The position numbers and the translations under genes were made by a program. This document shows, piece after piece, positions 36,494 through 44,527 of a DNA stretch of 64,000 bases (the stretch's first letter is position 1; every line of letters begins with the position of its first letter). The notes under the pieces were generated by a model. That model did not search any database. It saw nothing but the letters and a program-made list of their open reading frames with translations, and was not told the DNA's origin. The stretch lies in contig NZ_CAMLDL010000001.1 of NCBI RefSeq assembly GCF_946478955.1, positions 183,291 through 247,290 of the forward strand, read 5' to 3'. Source of the DNA: an uncultured Sphingomonas sp. GTDB taxonomy: Bacteria; Pseudomonadota; Alphaproteobacteria; Sphingomonadales; Sphingomonadaceae.

Positions 36494-36769
36494 TTGGCCG
36501 AGGCCAATCCCGACTTCCGGCATGCGGTTCCTGGCGACCTTCAGGCCGCCCTCTCGAACGACGCCGTGCTTCGGGCGAAATGGGACGCCCTTACTGATCT
36601 CGCGCGTAACGAGTGGATCTGTTGGATGATCTCACCAAAAACGCAGGAAACGCGCGACAAGCATTTCGCGCGGCTGCGGGAAGAAGTGCTTGGGGGAAAG
36701 CGCCGCCCCTGCTGCTGGCCGGGATGTCCCCATCGCCGCGAGTCCGCGCAGAAGTGGTTCAAACACTAG
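36494..36769 (+). CDS. YdeI/OmpD-associated-like small protein
   Basis: A 91-aa protein starting at TTG 36494, three bases after hemA. The segment VPGDLQAALSNDAVLRAKWDALTDLARNEWICWMISPKTQETRDKHFARLREEV matches, in order and spacing, the C-terminal domain of YdeI/OmpdA-family proteins (helices with W-D-x-L and RI...R patterns). No biochemical function is established. A Cys/Arg-rich tail (CCWPGCPHR) closes it. It may be co-transcribed with hemA. Confidence 0.7.
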   Translation: MAEANPDFRHAVPGDLQAALSNDAVLRAKWDALTDLARNEWICWMISPKTQETRDKHFARLREEVLGGKRRPCCWPGCPHRRESAQKWFKH

Positions 36770-36814
36770 TCGCAGCACTGGCGAATCTCCGCCGCATCGC
36801 CTAGAGCGTCCCGC

Positions 36815-37261
36815 ATGCGTATTGCCCTTTCCGCCGACCATGCGGGCGTTGACATGAAAGACGCCCTTGCCCTGTGGCTTGCCGAGCAAGGCCACGACAT
36901 TCTCGACCTTGGAACGCACGGCCATGAAAGCGTGGATTACCCCCGCTATGGCGCGATGCTGGCCGAGGCGCTGGCGGAGAAAAAGGCTGATCGCGGTATC
37001 GCGGTCTGCGGGTCGGGCATCGGCATTGCCATTGCCGCCAACCGTAACCCGGCCTGCCGCTGCGCCCAGGTAGCCGAGCCGCTTTCCGCCGAACTCGCGC
37101 GACTGCACAATAATGCAAATGCAATTGCGCTCGGGGCCCGACTGATCGGCCTTGATATGGCCAAGGCCTGCGTAACAACCTTCCTGACCACCGAATTCCT
37201 GGGCGGCCGCCACGAACGGCGCGTCCAGATGCTCGACCATCCCGAAGAGGTGAAAATCTGA
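36815..37261 (+). CDS. rpiB: Ribose-5-phosphate isomerase B
   Basis: A 148-aa RpiB/LacAB-type isomerase converting ribose 5-phosphate and ribulose 5-phosphate. Signatures are [27 protein letters not shown] and [17 protein letters not shown] with the catalytic Cys, then [14 protein letters not shown]. It ends in TGA overlapping the glyA ATG by one base. rpiB-glyA-nrdR is a common alphaproteobacterial order. Confidence 0.96.
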   Translation: MRIALSADHAGVDMKDALALWLAEQGHDILDLGTHGHESVDYPRYGAMLAEALAEKKADRGIAVCGSGIGIAIAANRNPACRCAQVAEPLSAELARLHNNANAIALGARLIGLDMAKACVTTFLTTEFLGGRHERRVQMLDHPEEVKI

Positions 37262-38574
37262 TGGCCACCGTTGCCGAACGTTCTCTAACTGATGTCCAGC
37301 CAAGTGGCTTCTTCACCAACCATGTCACAACGGCCGATCCTGCGGTCGCGGCGGCGATCGCGGCCGAATTGGAGCGTGAACGTACCCAGATCGAGCTGAT
37401 CGCGTCGGAAAATATCGTTTCGCAGGCGGTGCTCGACGCGCAAGGGTCCGTGTTCACCAACAAATATGCGGAAGGGTACCCCGGCCGCCGCTATTATCAG
37501 GGCTGCGCACCGTCGGACTCGGTCGAGCAGCTCGCTGTCGACCGCGCCAAGCAGATGTTCAATTGCGGCTTCGCCAATGTTCAGCCGCACAGCGGCGCGC
37601 AGGCCAATGGCGCCGTGTTCCTCGCCCTGATCAAGCCAGGCGACACGATCATGGGGATGAGCCTCGACGCAGGCGGACACTTGACCCACGGCGCCCCGCC
37701 CGCACAGTCGGGCAAATGGTTCAATGCTGTCCAGTACGGCGTTCGCGAAGACGATCACCTGGTCGACTTTGATCAGGTCGAGCGGCTTGCCAAGGAAACC
37801 CAGCCCAAGCTGATTATCGCCGGTGGTTCGGCCTATCCGCGTCACCTCGACTTCGCGCGTTTCCGCGCAATTGCGGATTCGGTCGGCGCCTATCTGATGG
37901 TCGATATGGCCCACTTCGCCGGCCTAGTTGCGGCGGGCGAACATCCGACGCCGTTCCGCCATGCCCACGTCGTCACCACCACCACCCACAAGACCCTGCG
38001 CGGGCCGCGGGGCGGCATGGTGATGACCGACGACGAGGCCATCGCGAAGAAGATCAACTCGGCGGTGTTCCCCGGCCTTCAGGGCGGCCCGTTGATGCAC
38101 GTCATCGCGGCCAAGGCGGTGGCGTTTGGAGAGGCGCTTGAGCCCGGTTTCAAAACCTATGCCAAGGCTGTGATCAAGAACGCTCAGACGCTGGCGGGCC
38201 GGTTGAAGGAACGCGGTGCGGACCTCGTTGCGGGCGGCACCGATACGCACCTTGCGCTGGTCGATCTGCGCCCGCTCGGCATTACCGGCAAGGACGCGGA
38301 TGAGGCGCTCGAGCGCGCAGGAATCACCTGCAACAAAAATGGTGTGCCGTTCGACCCGTTGCCGCCGGTGAAGACCAGCGGAATCCGCGTCGGCTCTCCC
38401 GCTGGTACAACCCGCGGCTTTGGCGAAGCGGAATTCCGCGACATTGCCGACATGGTTGCCGACGTCCTCGACGGCGTCGCCAAGACCGACGGCGCGGGTG
38501 ATCCAGAGGTCGAGCAGGCCGTCAATGAACGCGTCCGCGCGCTCTGTGCCCGCTTCCCCATTTACCAGGGATAA
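37261..38574 (+). CDS. glyA: Serine hydroxymethyltransferase
   Basis: A 437-aa PLP enzyme interconverting serine and glycine with tetrahydrofolate. Visible motifs are [31 protein letters not shown], the PLP Lys motif [16 protein letters not shown], and [17 protein letters not shown] [15 protein letters not shown]. It is coupled to rpiB and followed by nrdR after nine bases. Confidence 0.97.
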   Translation: MATVAERSLTDVQPSGFFTNHVTTADPAVAAAIAAELERERTQIELIASENIVSQAVLDAQGSVFTNKYAEGYPGRRYYQGCAPSDSVEQLAVDRAKQMFNCGFANVQPHSGAQANGAVFLALIKPGDTIMGMSLDAGGHLTHGAPPAQSGKWFNAVQYGVREDDHLVDFDQVERLAKETQPKLIIAGGSAYPRHLDFARFRAIADSVGAYLMVDMAHFAGLVAAGEHPTPFRHAHVVTTTTHKTLRGPRGGMVMTDDEAIAKKINSAVFPGLQGGPLMHVIAAKAVAFGEALEPGFKTYAKAVIKNAQTLAGRLKERGADLVAGGTDTHLALVDLRPLGITGKDADEALERAGITCNKNGVPFDPLPPVKTSGIRVGSPAGTTRGFGEAEFRDIADMVADVLDGVAKTDGAGDPEVEQAVNERVRALCARFPIYQG

Positions 38575-38583
38575 GGCCGACCA

Positions 38584-39063
38584 TTGCGCTGTCCATTTTG
38601 CGCCCATGACAATAGCCAGGTGAAGGATTCGCGCCCGAGCGAGGACAACACCGCGATCCGCCGCCGCCGCCAATGCGAAGGATGCGGCGCGCGCTTCACC
38701 ACATTCGAGCGGGTGCAGCTACGCGAGCTTACGGTTATCAAGAAAGACGGCAAGCGCGAGCCATTTGATCGGGTCAAGCTCGAGCGTGCGATTGGCCATG
38801 CCTGCCGAAAGCGCGAGCTTGGCGCCGAAAAAATTGAGCGGCTTGTGAGCAGCGTGCAGCGTCAGCTCGAAACGCGCGGAGACGAGGTCAGCTCGACCGC
38901 CATCGGCGAAGCGGTGATGGCGGGCCTGAAGACGCTCGACCATGTCGCCTACATTCGCTTCGCAAGCATCTACCGCGATTTTGATGATCCAGCCGACTTC
39001 GCGGAAATTGCGGAACGGGTGGAGAAGGAAGGCACGCCGTCCGATCAGGACAAGTTGCTGTGA
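38584..39063 (+). CDS. nrdR: Transcriptional repressor NrdR
   Basis: A 159-aa repressor of ribonucleotide reductase genes. TTG 38584 begins the invariant zinc ribbon M-RCPFC, closed by [14 protein letters not shown], and is followed by an ATP-cone domain ([20 protein letters not shown]). It senses ATP/dATP. The gene overlaps trmJ by four bases. Confidence 0.97.
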   Translation: MRCPFCAHDNSQVKDSRPSEDNTAIRRRRQCEGCGARFTTFERVQLRELTVIKKDGKREPFDRVKLERAIGHACRKRELGAEKIERLVSSVQRQLETRGDEVSSTAIGEAVMAGLKTLDHVAYIRFASIYRDFDDPADFAEIAERVEKEGTPSDQDKLL

Positions 39064-39797
39064 CCGATGCTGGTCCGGCCGACGCCCCGCCCCCCGTCAT
39101 CGTCCTCGTCCATCCTCAGCTCGGCCAAAACATCGGTAAAGCAGCGCGGGCAATGCTCAATTTCGGCCTTACCGAAATGCGGTTGGTTGCGCCGCGCGAC
39201 GGATGGCCAAACCCTGAAGCGGGGCCGGCCGCCAGCGGCGCCGACATCGTCCTTGAACAGGCCAAAGTCTTTGCGACCACTGCGGACGCGGTGGCGGATT
39301 GCAGCCAAATCTACGCGTCCACCGTCCGGCGCCGCGATCTTGTCATGCCGGTCGTCGGGCCTGACGAGATGGCGAGTCAGATCCGCGCTTCTGGCGGCCG
39401 CTCCGCCATCTTGTTCGGGCCTGAACGCTCCGGCCTCGAAACGGCCGACGTTGCCCTGTCGACCAGCATTGTCACCGTTCCTATCAATCCCGAATTCGGC
39501 AGTCTCAATCTTGCCCAGGCCGTGATCCTTCTGGCCTATGAATGGTCGCGCGGCGAGGCATTGGTCCAGCCGACGCAGCGCGACGACGCCGAGCCACCTG
39601 CCCCGCATGCCGAGGTGGAGAGTTTGATTGCGCGATTCGACCGGGAATTGGATGCCTCCGGCTATTTCTATCCTCCCGAGCGGACCGAGGCGACGCGGAC
39701 CACGATCCGCACCATCCTGACCAAACCGAAATGGTCGAGCCGGGAGGTCAAGGCCATGCACGGCATGATTAGAGCGATGACCACCCGGCGCCGATAA
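39060..39797 (+). CDS. trmJ: tRNA/rRNA methyltransferase TrmJ (SPOUT family)
   Basis: A 245-aa protein from GTG 39060 overlapping the nrdR stop. The SPOUT knot is visible: [36 protein letters not shown] and [21 protein letters not shown]. The C-terminal part (about 170-245) matches the TrmJ extension with YFYPPERTE. TrmJ methylates the 2'-hydroxyl of nucleotide 32 in tRNAs; the assignment to this target is by family. Confidence 0.93.
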   Translation: MTDAGPADAPPPVIVLVHPQLGQNIGKAARAMLNFGLTEMRLVAPRDGWPNPEAGPAASGADIVLEQAKVFATTADAVADCSQIYASTVRRRDLVMPVVGPDEMASQIRASGGRSAILFGPERSGLETADVALSTSIVTVPINPEFGSLNLAQAVILLAYEWSRGEALVQPTQRDDAEPPAPHAEVESLIARFDRELDASGYFYPPERTEATRTTIRTILTKPKWSSREVKAMHGMIRAMTTRRR

Positions 39798-39826
39798 TTT
39801 GCCGAATAGGGATAGCGCGCGGCGAT

Positions 39827-41362
39827 TTATACGCGGTGGCTATGGTCCGGCCGTATCCATAACCTGCCGGATTTCATCACGAACAAATGATACCCATGGA
39901 GATTAGCCCATCCCTCCAGGGCTCCGTCGAGTCCAGCCGGCAGGCCCCTTAGCGGCCTACCTTCCGATCCTGTCAAAATGGCTTGGGGCGGCGCTTGGTT
40001 GAGGCGGTGAACTGACTGATAGGTCACCGGACATAGTCGCGCATCGCGACAGGCATTTAGATTTCCTGCCCGAAACAGAAACGGCCCGGCGGCAAGTCGG
40101 GGGTCAAGCCGAATACCAGTATCGACTAGTCGGGCGGCGTCCATTCCCGTGACCTGTGTGACCGGTATTGCGTGAAGGAGCTTGCCCAATTGATGGGATT
40201 GCAACTCAACTGCAATCGGGCGCTGCGAGGGCTGAGCAGTCACGACGTCCAGGACGCTGGCCGATAGGCCGAGCACCGCACCGAAGGAGCAGATCAATTT
40301 GAAACCACGCGTAGCGGCGAGGCGTGCGAACCAGTTCGGGTGCGCGGCGCAATATAGGATCAGGGGAACAGCAAGCGGCACGATATATTGGCGGTACGTC
40401 GGCATCGGCAGGACGGCGGCCAGCATTGCGGCAACCAGGATCGGCCCAAATTCGATTCCTAAATCCGGTCGCCGGGTTTCATGACGGCTCATCCATGCCA
40501 ACCAAACGGCTGCCCCAACCAGCGGCAGGGCCGGGCCGAGGAGTAGGAACTGTACAAATCGGATCAATCGCCAATCCAGCGACAGAAGGTAATCGGTTCC
40601 TTTCAGCACCTGATAGGCGCGAACACCGTCAACACTGTAAGTCACCACTTCGAACAGGAATTGCGATGGCGCGACCATAAACCCGGCAAAGGTTGGCAGT
40701 GCGCCAATTGCCATGCCGCCAATAAGCGCGGCAAGGCGGCGGCGGTCGGCAAGCTTGCATCGGAAAATTGCCTGGCCGGCAACGGCGACGCAAGGCAAGG
40801 CATAACTAATCTTTGTCGAAGCCGCCGCCGCAAGTAGCAGCCCAGCAACAAATAATCGTTTGCGACTGCCGCCTGCGCCGATCAGCCGCTCCAGCCCAAA
40901 TGTGAATAGAAAGAGCGGGATTGCGTCGTTTCGGGCGACCGATCCGGCAAACTGCACGCCATCTACGGTAAAAACCGCCAGCATCGCCAGCGTCGTGATG
41001 GCGACATTTCCTGACAGGCGTTCTGCAATTTTCCCCGTCACGACGACGGTGCCGACAACCATGAGTGCGTTAAGCAGTCGCGACGTCAGCAACAGCCATC
41101 CAGGGGCAATCCAGTTCAGGGGTGCCAACAGAAATGGCTGCAACGGGGTCTGAAGGTAGGCAAAATGGGCGTAGGGTAGATAGCCCTGCGAGACGAGGCT
41201 GGTTGCCGCCACATATTGCGTCTCGTCATGATTGATTGGAACCAAGAGACACAGGGCCAGCTGAAGAAAGGCGATGGCCGCCACAACGATCCATTCCTCG
41301 ACCGTGAACCGGGCTGGTGGAGGCGCAAGGTTTATTCCCGGCTGCGGGCGCCCGGAGCTCAT
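39827..41362 (-). CDS. Polytopic membrane protein, probable GT39-like glycosyltransferase
   Basis: A 511-aa protein with about ten hydrophobic helices and a soluble C-terminal part (about 375-511). The first large loop carries INHDETQYVAATSLV; the Asp-Glu pair corresponds to the catalytic motif of ArnT/PMT-like GT-C enzymes. HFAYLQTPLQPFLLAPLNW and SRLLNALMVVGTVV follow, in the GT39 order. The donor is probably a polyprenyl-phosphate sugar; the acceptor is unknown. It is convergent with trmJ. Confidence 0.75.
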   Translation of the reverse strand: MSSGRPQPGINLAPPPARFTVEEWIVVAAIAFLQLALCLLVPINHDETQYVAATSLVSQGYLPYAHFAYLQTPLQPFLLAPLNWIAPGWLLLTSRLLNALMVVGTVVVTGKIAERLSGNVAITTLAMLAVFTVDGVQFAGSVARNDAIPLFLFTFGLERLIGAGGSRKRLFVAGLLLAAAASTKISYALPCVAVAGQAIFRCKLADRRRLAALIGGMAIGALPTFAGFMVAPSQFLFEVVTYSVDGVRAYQVLKGTDYLLSLDWRLIRFVQFLLLGPALPLVGAAVWLAWMSRHETRRPDLGIEFGPILVAAMLAAVLPMPTYRQYIVPLAVPLILYCAAHPNWFARLAATRGFKLICSFGAVLGLSASVLDVVTAQPSQRPIAVELQSHQLGKLLHAIPVTQVTGMDAARLVDTGIRLDPRLAAGPFLFRAGNLNACRDARLCPVTYQSVHRLNQAPPQAILTGSEGRPLRGLPAGLDGALEGWANLHGYHLFVMKSGRLWIRPDHSHRV

Positions 41363-41562
41363 TGCGGCGATGGCCGGGTCTGGCCCGTATGGCTGCGAAA
41401 ATCACCGCCCAAACAGGAACGGCAATGTTCATCGAATATGAAAAAACAATAATCGGGCACCACGACCTGCGCGCTTGATGGCTGTCACGCGCTAGACGCC
41501 GCAGTTTGCCGTCCACCTCAGCAGGTAGGGCTGTGACGCGATTTAATTCGGGCGAACGGTCG

Positions 41563-41889
41563 TCAGCTACGACCAGCGTCGTATTTTTCGAACTCGTAGG
41601 CGATGGACTGTTCCATCAGCTCCTCCCAGACCGGCCACAGACGGTCGGCAGGCAAGCCGAGACGCTCGGCTTCCGCCTTCACCTTGGCGTGGACATCATC
41701 CTTGCGCCACTGATCGCGGACGGCTGCACGGTCGGGTTTGATTCGTGCGGCGGCATCCATGTACCCAAAACGACACTGTAAAAGGGCAACAAGCTGACGA
41801 TCGACCCAATCGACTCCCGCACGGACTTGATCCATGTTATTGCATTCTGTCGACGGCAGAGGCTCGATCGTCGAATCGGTCGTGGTCAT
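41563..41889 (-). CDS. Chorismate mutase (AroQ type)
   Basis: ATG 41889 gives 108 aa, the size of stand-alone AroQ enzymes. The all-helical fold is recognisable: VRAGVDWVDRQLVALLQCRFGYMDAAARIKP with the catalytic Arg in the first helix, then VRDQWRKDDVHAKVKAEAERLGL, and the last helix WEELMEQSIAYEFEKYD, as in PchB-like proteins. It converts chorismate to prephenate. It is divergent from the small secreted protein. Confidence 0.85.
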   Translation of the reverse strand: MTTTDSTIEPLPSTECNNMDQVRAGVDWVDRQLVALLQCRFGYMDAAARIKPDRAAVRDQWRKDDVHAKVKAEAERLGLPADRLWPVWEELMEQSIAYEFEKYDAGRS

Positions 41890-41941
41890 GACCTGAACAT
41901 TTAGGTTGACCACGCTCTTAGTCTACCCCGGAAGGAATATC

Positions 41942-42205
41942 ATGCGCACTGTGTTTCTTGTTGCCCTGCTTGCTGCCACCGCCGCTCCCACCTTGGCCAG
42001 CGAGCCAAAGGTCGTTGTCGCACAGGAAGCGACGCCGGCAAAAGAAAAGATGGTTTGCCGCCGCGAATCGAAGATCGGTTCGAACATCCCAGGTAAAAAG
42101 GTTTGCGTCCCGAAGAGCCAGGCCGACGCTCAGACGGAGGCAGCGCGCCAGGCAACCCGCGAAATGCAGACCGTGAACTCCGGCGCGTCCAGCAGCAGCA
42201 ACTGA
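41942..42205 (+). CDS. Small secreted protein, unknown function
   Basis: An 87-aa product with a clear signal peptide (MRTVFLVALLAATAAPTLAS, cleavage expected after Ala19 or nearby). The mature part has two Cys (VCRRESKIGSNIPGKKVCVP) that could form a disulfide, and a Gln/Ala/Ser-rich tail. GGAAGGA lies upstream. The short pattern CR-x-KIGSNIPG-x-KVC occurs in sphingomonad hypothetical secreted proteins. It ends about 95 bp before the IS remnant. Confidence 0.78.
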   Translation: MRTVFLVALLAATAAPTLASEPKVVVAQEATPAKEKMVCRRESKIGSNIPGKKVCVPKSQADAQTEAARQATREMQTVNSGASSSSN

Positions 42206-42299
42206 TTGCCCGGCAGCGCGGTGGTGACGCAATTTTGATCCGGGGTTACGGAAACTGACATTGCGTTGAGTTTCGCCAACATTTCGTGCTGACCTGCCA

Positions 42300-43096
42300 T
42301 TAGCGGCGAGGTCCGCGATAGCCTCACTGTGTGCGGTAAGAACCTAGGCAGAGGTTGCAAAAGCCGTGCCGCTCGTGGTTCAGAAGCGTCGAGAACGCGT
42401 TGGTCCTGCGCCCGTATCGGCGGTTGTCCATTCGGACATGGAGATTGAGACGTTCTACATAAGCAGTGCTGATGTCCTTCCGCTTGGGACTTCCGATGAT
42501 CGGCACGCGGTCCGAACCGATGTAGCGGCTGTTTGGCCGTGGTTCGCCATTGTCGCCGAGATTCTCGTATTTCTTAATCATCATGCCGACGTCCGCATCG
42601 ATTCCGAACGCTATGGCGCAAGCCTCTTTGTAGGACCCCAAGCCATCGGTGATAATGGTCGGTCGGACCGCGAACGAGCCGTGCTTGTTGCGCCGAAGCT
42701 TCGATGCGACCGATCGCATGAATTCTGTGGCATCATAGACCCATCGATCCCCCAAGCGATTATCGATGACGAGCTTGGTTTCAGCGTCCTGGCCCAAGTA
42801 GCACCAAATGGTCCCAGAGCCGGGTCGAGGGTTTTTTATGCGATGAACGTTGCGCTGGCGGGCGCCGACGAAGGCGTAAAGTTCGTCAGCTTGTATCGTT
42901 CGCAAGTGAGGTCACGGATTTCTTTCGATTTGGCGATCGCCATGTCGCCTGCGTCTCGAAAGAGTTTCGCCACCGTGTTGTTGCTCACACCGAACATGCG
43001 TTCGCAGGCTCGCTGCGAACTGCCTTCTGACAGCGCGTTCAATATGCTGACCCGAGGGTCCCGATTGAGCCGATTCATTCAGCGAACCCCTCGCCG
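42300..43096 (-). mobile_element. IS1-family-like insertion sequence, about 0.8 kb
   Basis: A perfect 12-bp inverted repeat TTAGCGGCGAGG lies at 42300-42311 and, inverted, at 43085-43096. It brackets the transposase frames with only 12 and 6 bases to spare. The span of 797 bp is close to the usual IS1 size. No target duplication is obvious outside these repeats, so the exact ends may differ by a few bases or may have decayed. Confidence 0.6.
42324..43078 (-). pseudogene. IS1-type transposase, frameshifted
   Basis: Two frames make up the gene. The first (43078 down to about 42890) begins MNRLNRDPRVSILNALSEG and contains a helix-turn-helix (RMFGVSNNTVAKLF). The second (to 42324) carries the DDE catalytic part, including ADELYAFVGARQ, VIDNRLGDRWVYDA, an ITDGLGSY strand and YVERLNLHVRMDNRRYGR. 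The switch occurs near 42895, where one base seems missing between DLTCER and IQADEL. No slippery A-run is present as in the programmed frameshift of IS1 itself, so this is probably an inactive copy. Confidence 0.75.
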
Positions 43097-43238
43097 CTAA
43101 AGCAGTTGCAAATTCTCACTTTCGCTCCCCCTGCTTGATTTCCCAATGCTCAAAGTTCCAAGCTCATAAGATTAAACGGGTCAATGACCCGATTGGCAGG
43201 GGCGGCGCTCCTATCTTTGCTGGCGCGTTGGAGGGTTC

Positions 43239-43442
43239 ATGGCGCGATTCAGTTTATTCATGATCGGCGGTTCGCCGGTCCGATCGATTGAGATGCAGGC
43301 TGCCGATGTCGACGAATTGTACGAACTACTCGGCCGTTCTCGGTTCGTGGAGGGCGAAGTTATTGAAGGTGACGACTTCGGGATTGTTCGTCGTGCGCTG
43401 TTTGCCACCGCGCGAATCCAGATGGCGGTGGAGGCGGATTGA
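43239..43442 (+). CDS. Small protein, unknown function
   Basis: A 67-aa product beginning MARFSLFMIGGSPVRSIEM, with GGAGGG shortly before the ATG. The central part is acidic (VEGEVIEGDDFGIVRRALF). No known domain is recognised. It is followed after one base by the next gene, so the two are probably translated together. Confidence 0.6.
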   Translation: MARFSLFMIGGSPVRSIEMQAADVDELYELLGRSRFVEGEVIEGDDFGIVRRALFATARIQMAVEAD

Positions 43443-43443
43443 G

Positions 43444-44046
43444 ATGACAAACCTTGGTGCTGGTTTGACGTACAGCTATGCCGAATTCACTCCGGGGGAA
43501 GTGTCGCTGATGACGGGCCTCTCGCAGGAGTTGCAACGCGTCTGGCGTCGAAGAGGCCAGATCGCGGCCGCGAATGGGGCGACTGCCAGATTCGATGCCC
43601 TCAAGGTTGCGGAGCTGTTCGTTCGCCACGAGCTATCGTTGTGGGGATGTTCTCCCAAGGAAACGACTATCATTGGCTCGCGGACTGCCCCGACCATTCT
43701 CTATTTTGCTCTGCTCAACGGTGACGGAGCGTGTCAGATCATGGCGACGCTCGGCCAAGCCGAGAAATTCATTGCAGAGTTCACGGAAGAAGATGGGTTT
43801 ATCCGCAAGATGTCGGGCTGCGAGGATACCAGCCGCTTCATCTGTGGTAACGACAAGCACGATTTCTCAATGGCGGCCGACATGGCTTCGGTCCTGGCCG
43901 AGGAATTGCGAACGTCGATACTTGTACTCGACCTGCAGCTTCTTGGAACGACCCTTGCCGACCGCGCCCCACGAGCGCTGGTCAACGTCGTTGGCCCCTC
44001 ACTTGCCTGCGAGCGGACGGTTCGAAAACTGACAATCGTCAGGTAG
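43444..44046 (+). CDS. Putative MerR-like DNA-binding protein, unknown function
   Basis: A 200-aa product from ATG 43444, one base after the small upstream gene. The N-terminal part (about 8-60: YAEFTPGEVSLMTGLSQELQRVWRRRG) reads like a winged helix-turn-helix of the MerR class, with RFDALKVAELFV as the wing helix. The rest has no recognised domain and could be a sensor or oligomerisation part. The pair 43239/43444 lies between an IS remnant and the CRISPR locus and may be part of the acquired region. Confidence 0.6.
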   Translation: MTNLGAGLTYSYAEFTPGEVSLMTGLSQELQRVWRRRGQIAAANGATARFDALKVAELFVRHELSLWGCSPKETTIIGSRTAPTILYFALLNGDGACQIMATLGQAEKFIAEFTEEDGFIRKMSGCEDTSRFICGNDKHDFSMAADMASVLAEELRTSILVLDLQLLGTTLADRAPRALVNVVGPSLACERTVRKLTIVR

Positions 44047-44377
44047 GTCACGTCTGGGTTGCCTGCGAAAGTACGCTGAATCTAATGGCGGCTTGCGACC
44101 CAAACCGGACATCAAGTTTAAAGCAGCTTTGCGCCCATTTGCGCCCATCTCGGTCGTTTCAAGGCTATGAACTAAACGCACAAAGCAGACTCAGTATAGA
44201 GCATCTCGTTTACACCGAGAAGGTCGGCCTGAACGCGCCCATTCCGGACGATCAGGATTCGGACAGCAGCTGCAATAAGCGGACATTCGCGGTGCCATCG
44301 TGAGTAGAGACATGGAATTGCGGTCAGCTAGAACCGCAAGAAAATCCGCCAAATTTGCTGCTGCAAACGACTAACGT
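44047..44377. other. Non-coding region before the tracrRNA
   Basis: About 330 bases between the MerR-like gene and the tracrRNA terminator. No convincing gene. It holds short sphingomonad-type degenerate stretches such as AGCGGACATT at 44278-44287 and a perfect 7-bp hairpin TTGCGGT/ACCGCAA near 44320-44342. A short partial match to the CRISPR repeat at 44253-44276 is discussed among rejected items. Confidence 0.5.
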
Positions 44378-44456
44378 AAAAAACGGGGGCCGTAGCCCCC
44401 GCCTTATTTGGTGCAGTCAAGCTGCTTGTTCACAACCGGACCTGCGATTTCTGAAT
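44378..44456 (-). ncRNA. tracrRNA of the type II-C system
   Basis: About 79 nt on the minus strand, divergent from cas9. The anti-repeat (44455-44430) pairs with repeat bases 2-26 in 25 base pairs (21 Watson-Crick and 4 G-U), interrupted by a single bulged A at 44443. After it come a small CAAG/CTTG stem with a 3-base loop (44428-44418), a short single-stranded linker ending AAATAAGG, and a perfect 7-bp hairpin CGGGGGC/GCCCCCG with a TACG tetraloop (44401-44384) followed by six U (44383-44378). A promoter lies at the right distance. The 5' end is predicted from the -10 element. Confidence 0.9.
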
Positions 44457-44461
44457 ATCGG

Positions 44462-44490
44462 AATATAGACCTGAATTTGAAGTTGTGCAA
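44462..44490 (-). promoter_or_regulatory. tracrRNA promoter
   Basis: On the minus strand: -35 TTGCAC (44490-44485), a 17-bp spacer, -10 TATATT (44467-44462). Transcription would start near the A at 44456, immediately before the anti-repeat. It lies inside the 72-bp region between the tracrRNA start and the cas9 ATG. Confidence 0.75.
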
Positions 44491-44527
44491 CTTTCCACTT
44501 AACGAATATGCGGAAGGATACGACCCT

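Noticed and set aside
42366..43100. 244-codon open frame on the plus strand
   Set aside because: It is antisense to the IS1-type transposase, with no recognised product.
44253..44276. Plus-strand anti-repeat-like sequence (CAGGATTCG ... CAGCTGCAAT) as an alternative tracrRNA
   Set aside because: It has a 5-base mismatch block and no promoter or terminator in the right places. The minus-strand candidate pairs over 25 bases and has a clear promoter and terminator.
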